From Alphaproteobacteria bacterium (lineage in GTDB: Bacteria; Pseudomonadota; Alphaproteobacteria; CAAHEQ01; UBA3637): 9,835 nt of DNA. The stretch is taken from positions 1 to 9,835 of the forward strand of contig JAFXFY010000147.1 in assembly GCA_017513365.1 (NCBI GenBank), in the 5' to 3' direction. The notes under the pieces were generated by a model that saw only the letters and a list, made by a program, of their open reading frames with translations, was not told the origin of the DNA and did no database searches. Both the position numbers and the translations under genes were made by a program. This document shows positions 6,716-9,835 of the stretch, one piece after another (positions within the stretch are counted from its first letter, which is position 1; every line of letters begins with the position of its first letter).

Positions 6716-8106
6716 TTTCGCCTCTTTAATTCCTTTACCAATTTAATGGATTCAGCCGAAATAGTCCCTGCTCCTAAACACACCACTGTATCACCGGCCA
6801 AGGTATGTTGAACCACAATATCCGCCAAACTATCAAAACTATCTAAGGCAATAACGTGAGGATGCACAACCGATAATGCCGTTGTAAAAGTTTCTTTATT
6901 TATCCCTTCAATCGGTTGTTCACCAGCCGAATAAACATCACATACAATCACGGTATCTGCTTCATGAAAACACGTTAAAAAGTCGGACCACAAATCTTGA
7001 AATCTTGTGTATCTGTGTGGTTGAAAAACAGCCATAACCTTACCGGATACAGCCGACCGTACCGCATTAATTGATGCGGCAATTTCAACCGGATGATGTC
7101 CATAATCATCATAAACAGCAACCTTTTTAACCGTCCCGCGTAATGTTAAACGTCGTTGAATACCGGCAAATTTTTTAAGCGCTTTTTTGATAACATCGGC
7201 CTTAACATCTAATCCAATACCAACTGCGATAGCCGCTAACGCATTTTGCACATTATGACGTCCAAACATATTGAGTGTAATATCTTTTATTTTCGTAAAT
7301 TTGTTGCCATTTCGTACAAAAACATCAAAAATCAATTTGCCGTTTTTCATCCGAATATAATCAGCATGCACATCTGCTGTTTTATTTAATCCATATGTGA
7401 TAATTTTTCGTCCAACCGTGTTATCTGCCAACTCTTTAACAACAGGATGATCCGTATTTAACACACTAAATCCATAAAAAGAAGTGTTGTCAATAAACAA
7501 CCGATAAGCGGCTTTCATATTATCAAATTCTTTGTAGTAATCCATATGTTCGGAATCAATATTGGTAATAACCGATACGGCATGAGGTAATCTCAAAAAA
7601 GACCCATCTGATTCATCGGCTTCCACGACCACATATTTGCCTTTACCCAACTGAGCATTTGAAGCCGCTGAATTTAAAATGCCTCCGATAATAAAACTGG
7701 GCTTTAATTTCGCTTGCATTAAAATACTGGCCACTAAAGAAGACGTCGTCGTTTTACCATGCGTACCGGAAATACAAATGCTTTGTTTAAAACGCAAAAT
7801 TTCAGCGAGCATTTCGGACCGATGCCCAATGGGAATGCCCAATTTTTTAGCAGCAACCAATTCGGGATTATCTTCTTTAATGGCGGTGGAAACGACAACG
7901 GCATCAACTCCTTTTAAATTATCTTCGTGATGCCCGATAAAGACCGGTATCCCCTTTTCCCGTATCCGAGTGGTATTGGCACTTTCCTTAGCATCTGACC
8001 CTTGCACACACAGGCCTAAATCATCCAGCATTTCGGCAATGGCACTCATACCAATACCGCCGATACCAATAAAATGAATCCGTTTTAAGGGGATGGTCTT
8101 TTTCAT
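6712..8106 (-). CDS. murC: UDP-N-acetylmuramate--L-alanine ligase
   Basis: MurC is the first of the Mur ligases and adds L-alanine to UDP-MurNAc using ATP in the cytoplasm. The 464-residue product has the N-terminal UDP-binding Rossmann motif IHFIGIGGIGMSAIAEML (10-27) typical of MurC. The ATP P-loop SGTHGKTTT is at 113-121, VEADESDGSF (161-170) and ITNIDSEHMDYY (180-191) follow in the central domain, and FGRHNVQNALAA is at 281-292. The C-terminal domain has DDYGHHPVEI (333-342), the MurC-specific QPHRYTR (362-368) and VYSAGEQPIEG (391-401). ATG at 8106 forms a 4-nt ATGA overlap with the murG stop and has AAGGA eight bases upstream. Its own stop overlaps the murB start in the same way, so murG-murC-murB are probably translated as a coupled set. 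No motif is missing. Confidence 0.98.
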   Translation of the reverse strand: MKKTIPLKRIHFIGIGGIGMSAIAEMLDDLGLCVQGSDAKESANTTRIREKGIPVFIGHHEDNLKGVDAVVVSTAIKEDNPELVAAKKLGIPIGHRSEMLAEILRFKQSICISGTHGKTTTSSLVASILMQAKLKPSFIIGGILNSAASNAQLGKGKYVVVEADESDGSFLRLPHAVSVITNIDSEHMDYYKEFDNMKAAYRLFIDNTSFYGFSVLNTDHPVVKELADNTVGRKIITYGLNKTADVHADYIRMKNGKLIFDVFVRNGNKFTKIKDITLNMFGRHNVQNALAAIAVGIGLDVKADVIKKALKKFAGIQRRLTLRGTVKKVAVYDDYGHHPVEIAASINAVRSAVSGKVMAVFQPHRYTRFQDLWSDFLTCFHEADTVIVCDVYSAGEQPIEGINKETFTTALSVVHPHVIALDSFDSLADIVVQHTLAGDTVVCLGAGTISAESIKLVKELKRRK

Positions 8107-9218
8107 TTTTGATTTCCTTTGACAATATCATCAACCAAATCGGCAATTTCATCAGATACATTGGGTTTGGCTAATTTATAAGACTCTGAAGCCGCTGTGT
8201 ACAACACCTCTGGTTCATTAATAAGTTGCCCCAAGCGAACAGCAAATTTTTCGGCATCCCAATTATCTTCAGTGAGCAACCACCCAGCACCTGCATCCGA
8301 AAATTGACGGGCATTTTCCAATTGATGATTATCTGCGGATGTCGGCAGAGGAATTAAAATCGCCGGACGACCGATAATTTCGGCTTCGGTAATTGTAGAA
8401 GCCCCAGCCCGACCAATAATCAAATGAGATTTTTCAATCAATTCTGGCATATTATCAAAAAATGATTTCAGTTCAACAGATTTAAATCCTTTATCTTTGT
8501 ACAAAATCTTAGCTTCATCCATATCCTCCGGACGTACCTGAGCCGTTACGGATAATTTTGCCCGAACATCTTTCGGCAGTGCCAACAACGCATGTGGTAA
8601 TTTACGGGTAAAGAATGTTGCCCCTTGACTCCCCCCAAAAATCAGCAAATTAAACCCATTATCCATCAACGGATACGGGGCATGTTTTTTAGCCAAAATC
8701 TGAGGTCTAACCGGTTGCCCAACCCATACGGAACGAACATTTGTCGGAATACGATGTGTTGGATTAAAAGCGGTCAAAATCAACTTGGCATTTTTGGCCA
8801 AAAATCTGTTAGACCGACCCAAAACGGCATTTTGTTCGTGCAATATAACCGGTATCCGCCACATATGAGCCGCCATCACAGCCGGAATAGAGGCATATCC
8901 ACCTACCCCTATAACCACATTCGGATTAAGGCGTTTTAATAACATAAGTGCTTGAACAACCCCACAATATAATTTCCAAGCCCCTTTTAACTTACCCCAA
9001 AAAGAACGCCCCATAACATGTTCTGCCGTCAAATGATATGTTTTAATACCTTCTAATCCCCGAAAGGCACTCCCTCGTTTATCTGTAATAAAAGCAACCT
9101 CATACCCTTTACGAATTAAGGCCTCAGAAATGGATTCCGCCGGAAAAATATGGCCACCGCTGCCACCGGTTGTTACTACCGCCAAAGGCTTTTTTGTTTG
9201 ATTTTTTTTCTTACTCAT
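8103..9218 (-). CDS. murG: UDP-N-acetylglucosamine--N-acetylmuramyl-(pentapeptide) pyrophosphoryl-undecaprenol GlcNAc transferase
   Basis: MurG is the GT-B glycosyltransferase at the inner face of the cytoplasmic membrane that adds GlcNAc to lipid I, making lipid II. From the start chosen here it has 371 residues. Motifs are TTGGSGGHIFPA (16-27), GVGGYASIP (104-112), HEQN (127-130), IFGGSQGA (193-200), GRAGAST (269-275) and the UDP-GlcNAc contact region ADNHQLENA (295-303). The frame stays open further upstream to a GTG at 9251 and an ATG at 9233. I prefer ATG 9218 because GAGG sits five bases upstream, because the GTG has no ribosome site, and because the glycine loop then begins at a usual distance from the N-terminus. 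With this start there are 19 bases to the ftsW stop; the GTG would overlap ftsW by 14 nt. The stop overlaps murC as ATGA. Confidence 0.96.
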   Translation of the reverse strand: MSKKKNQTKKPLAVVTTGGSGGHIFPAESISEALIRKGYEVAFITDKRGSAFRGLEGIKTYHLTAEHVMGRSFWGKLKGAWKLYCGVVQALMLLKRLNPNVVIGVGGYASIPAVMAAHMWRIPVILHEQNAVLGRSNRFLAKNAKLILTAFNPTHRIPTNVRSVWVGQPVRPQILAKKHAPYPLMDNGFNLLIFGGSQGATFFTRKLPHALLALPKDVRAKLSVTAQVRPEDMDEAKILYKDKGFKSVELKSFFDNMPELIEKSHLIIGRAGASTITEAEIIGRPAILIPLPTSADNHQLENARQFSDAGAGWLLTEDNWDAEKFAVRLGQLINEPEVLYTAASESYKLAKPNVSDEIADLVDDIVKGNQK

Positions 9219-9222
9219 CTTA

Positions 9223-9227
9223 CCCTC
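9223..9227 (-). promoter_or_regulatory. Ribosome binding site that decides the murG start
   Basis: On the minus strand the bases read GAGGG, with GAGG ending five bases before the ATG at 9218. The other in-frame starts, GTG 9251 and ATG 9233, have no comparable purine-rich site; before 9233 there is only a weak GGAAT. The same GAGG-plus-five layout precedes murB, which supports the choice. Confidence 0.65.
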
Positions 9228-9237
9228 TTTCATTTTA

Positions 9238-9835
9238 CTATTCCAATCCACGGCTGAGCGTATGCCTTTTTGTTAACGCCAAAATCGCACCGAATGCGAA
9301 CCCGATGGATACCAACGATGAACCGCCATAAGAAATAAACGGTAAAGTCATTCCCTTTGTCGGCAATAAATTCAAGGTTGAACCCATGTTTACAATAGCC
9401 TGAAATGCAATTTGTGTCAATAATCCACCCACGGCAATTTGGCAAAAAAGATTGTTTTCACCTCGCATCAACCAAAATCCACGTAAAACAATATAGGCAA
9501 AAACACCCACCAAAACTGCTGTAATAATAAATCCGAATTCTTCTGCCGATACCGCCAAAATAAAATCTGTATGCGCATCGGGTAATTCATATTTAACGAC
9601 CCCTTCCCCAGGACCTTTACCAAACCAACCAGCATTTTTTAAGGTTTCCATAGATTTTTCCACTTGATAGGCTTCCCCTTGTTCCGGACTCAAGAAACGA
9701 TTAATGCGGGCATGTACATGATCAAAAACAAAATAGGCCATGACAATGCCAGAGGCCGCTAATCCTCCCAAAAACACAATAACAGATATCGGAATGCCGG
9801 ATAAAAATAACTGGACACCAAAAATGGCAATAACC
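9238..9835 (-). CDS. ftsW: Septal peptidoglycan polymerase FtsW, N-terminal part outside the window
   Basis: FtsW is the SEDS-family glycosyltransferase that polymerises lipid II at the division septum together with its partner class B PBP (FtsI). The frame is open to the right edge. About 198 C-terminal residues are visible, roughly half of a typical FtsW, and the GTG at 9777 inside this frame is not the start. The visible part holds two membrane stretches (VIAIFGVQLFLSGIPI and the following GGLAASGIVMAYFVF), then the large periplasmic loop with GEAYQVEKSMETLKNAGWFGKG and LPDAHTDFILAVSAEE. The Asp of HTDF (codon 9565-9567) aligns with the catalytic Asp297 of E. coli FtsW. Further segments lead to MGSTLNLLPTKGMTLPFISYGGSSL, the family signature, and a last membrane helix. 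The Gly-rich loop and GEGVVKYELP favour FtsW over RodA, as does the dcw context. The TAG stop is at 9238-9240, just before murG. Confidence 0.96.
   Translation of the reverse strand, partial: VIAIFGVQLFLSGIPISVIVFLGGLAASGIVMAYFVFDHVHARINRFLSPEQGEAYQVEKSMETLKNAGWFGKGPGEGVVKYELPDAHTDFILAVSAEEFGFIITAVLVGVFAYIVLRGFWLMRGENNLFCQIAVGGLLTQIAFQAIVNMGSTLNLLPTKGMTLPFISYGGSSLVSIGFAFGAILALTKRHTLSRGLE

Noticed and set aside
9219..9251. Longer murG reading starting at GTG 9251
   Set aside because: There is no ribosome site before the GTG. It would overlap ftsW and add residues unlike other MurG N-termini, while ATG 9218 has GAGG at good spacing.
9392..9420. Minus-strand TTGACA (9420-9415), 17-nt spacer and TATTGT (9397-9392) inside ftsW, a possible internal promoter for murG
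   Set aside because: The -10 box matches only four of six positions. The bases encode a conserved FtsW segment (LTQIAFQAIVNMG), so the match is explained by coding needs.
1..9835. Mobile elements, CRISPR arrays, tRNA or rRNA genes, phage or defence genes
   Set aside because: Nearly all of the window is occupied by housekeeping genes with intact motifs. I saw no transposase, spaced identical repeats, cloverleaf or abrupt composition change.

Overview
This window is a chromosomal housekeeping region from an AT-rich bacterium, most likely an alphaproteobacterium. The evidence is the gene order ftsW-murG-murC-murB-ddl-ftsQ-ftsA-ftsZ, with murB between murC and ddl, together with an FtsZ that has a long disordered linker and ends in DLPSFLRK. 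The lineage is an inference from gene order and protein style. No rRNA or other phylogenetic marker is present.

Layout. On the + strand, 1-676 is the 3' part of accA (acetyl-CoA carboxylase carboxyltransferase alpha subunit), cut by the left edge. A 139-nt AT-rich gap (677-815) follows, holding a near-consensus sigma70-type promoter and three evenly spaced ATATAC boxes. The promoter drives a 153-residue basic protein of unknown function (816-1277). A bidirectional hairpin terminator (1280-1316) separates this gene from the convergent minus-strand cluster.

From 9835 down to 1315, read leftward, lies the distal half of a dcw (division and cell wall) cluster: ftsW (5' end outside the window), murG, murC, murB, ddlB, ftsQ, ftsA, ftsZ. 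Its genes overlap or sit within about 20 nt of each other, with ATGA stop/start overlaps at murG/murC and murC/murB, a 22-nt overlap at ftsA/ftsZ, and no room for intergenic promoters. It reads as one long transcript ending at the shared terminator.

The cluster's products work together. MurC and MurB act in the cytoplasmic pathway that makes UDP-MurNAc-peptide, and Ddl supplies the D-Ala-D-Ala end of the peptide. MurG completes lipid II at the inner face of the membrane. FtsW polymerises lipid II at the septum. FtsQ is a divisome scaffold, FtsA tethers the ring to the membrane, and FtsZ forms the ring. All eight have intact signature motifs where visible.

I found no mobile element, CRISPR array, RNA gene or defence system, and no convincing new multi-gene system. 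The least explained element is the small gene at 816-1277 and its promoter region. No gene-free stretch exceeds 300 bases.
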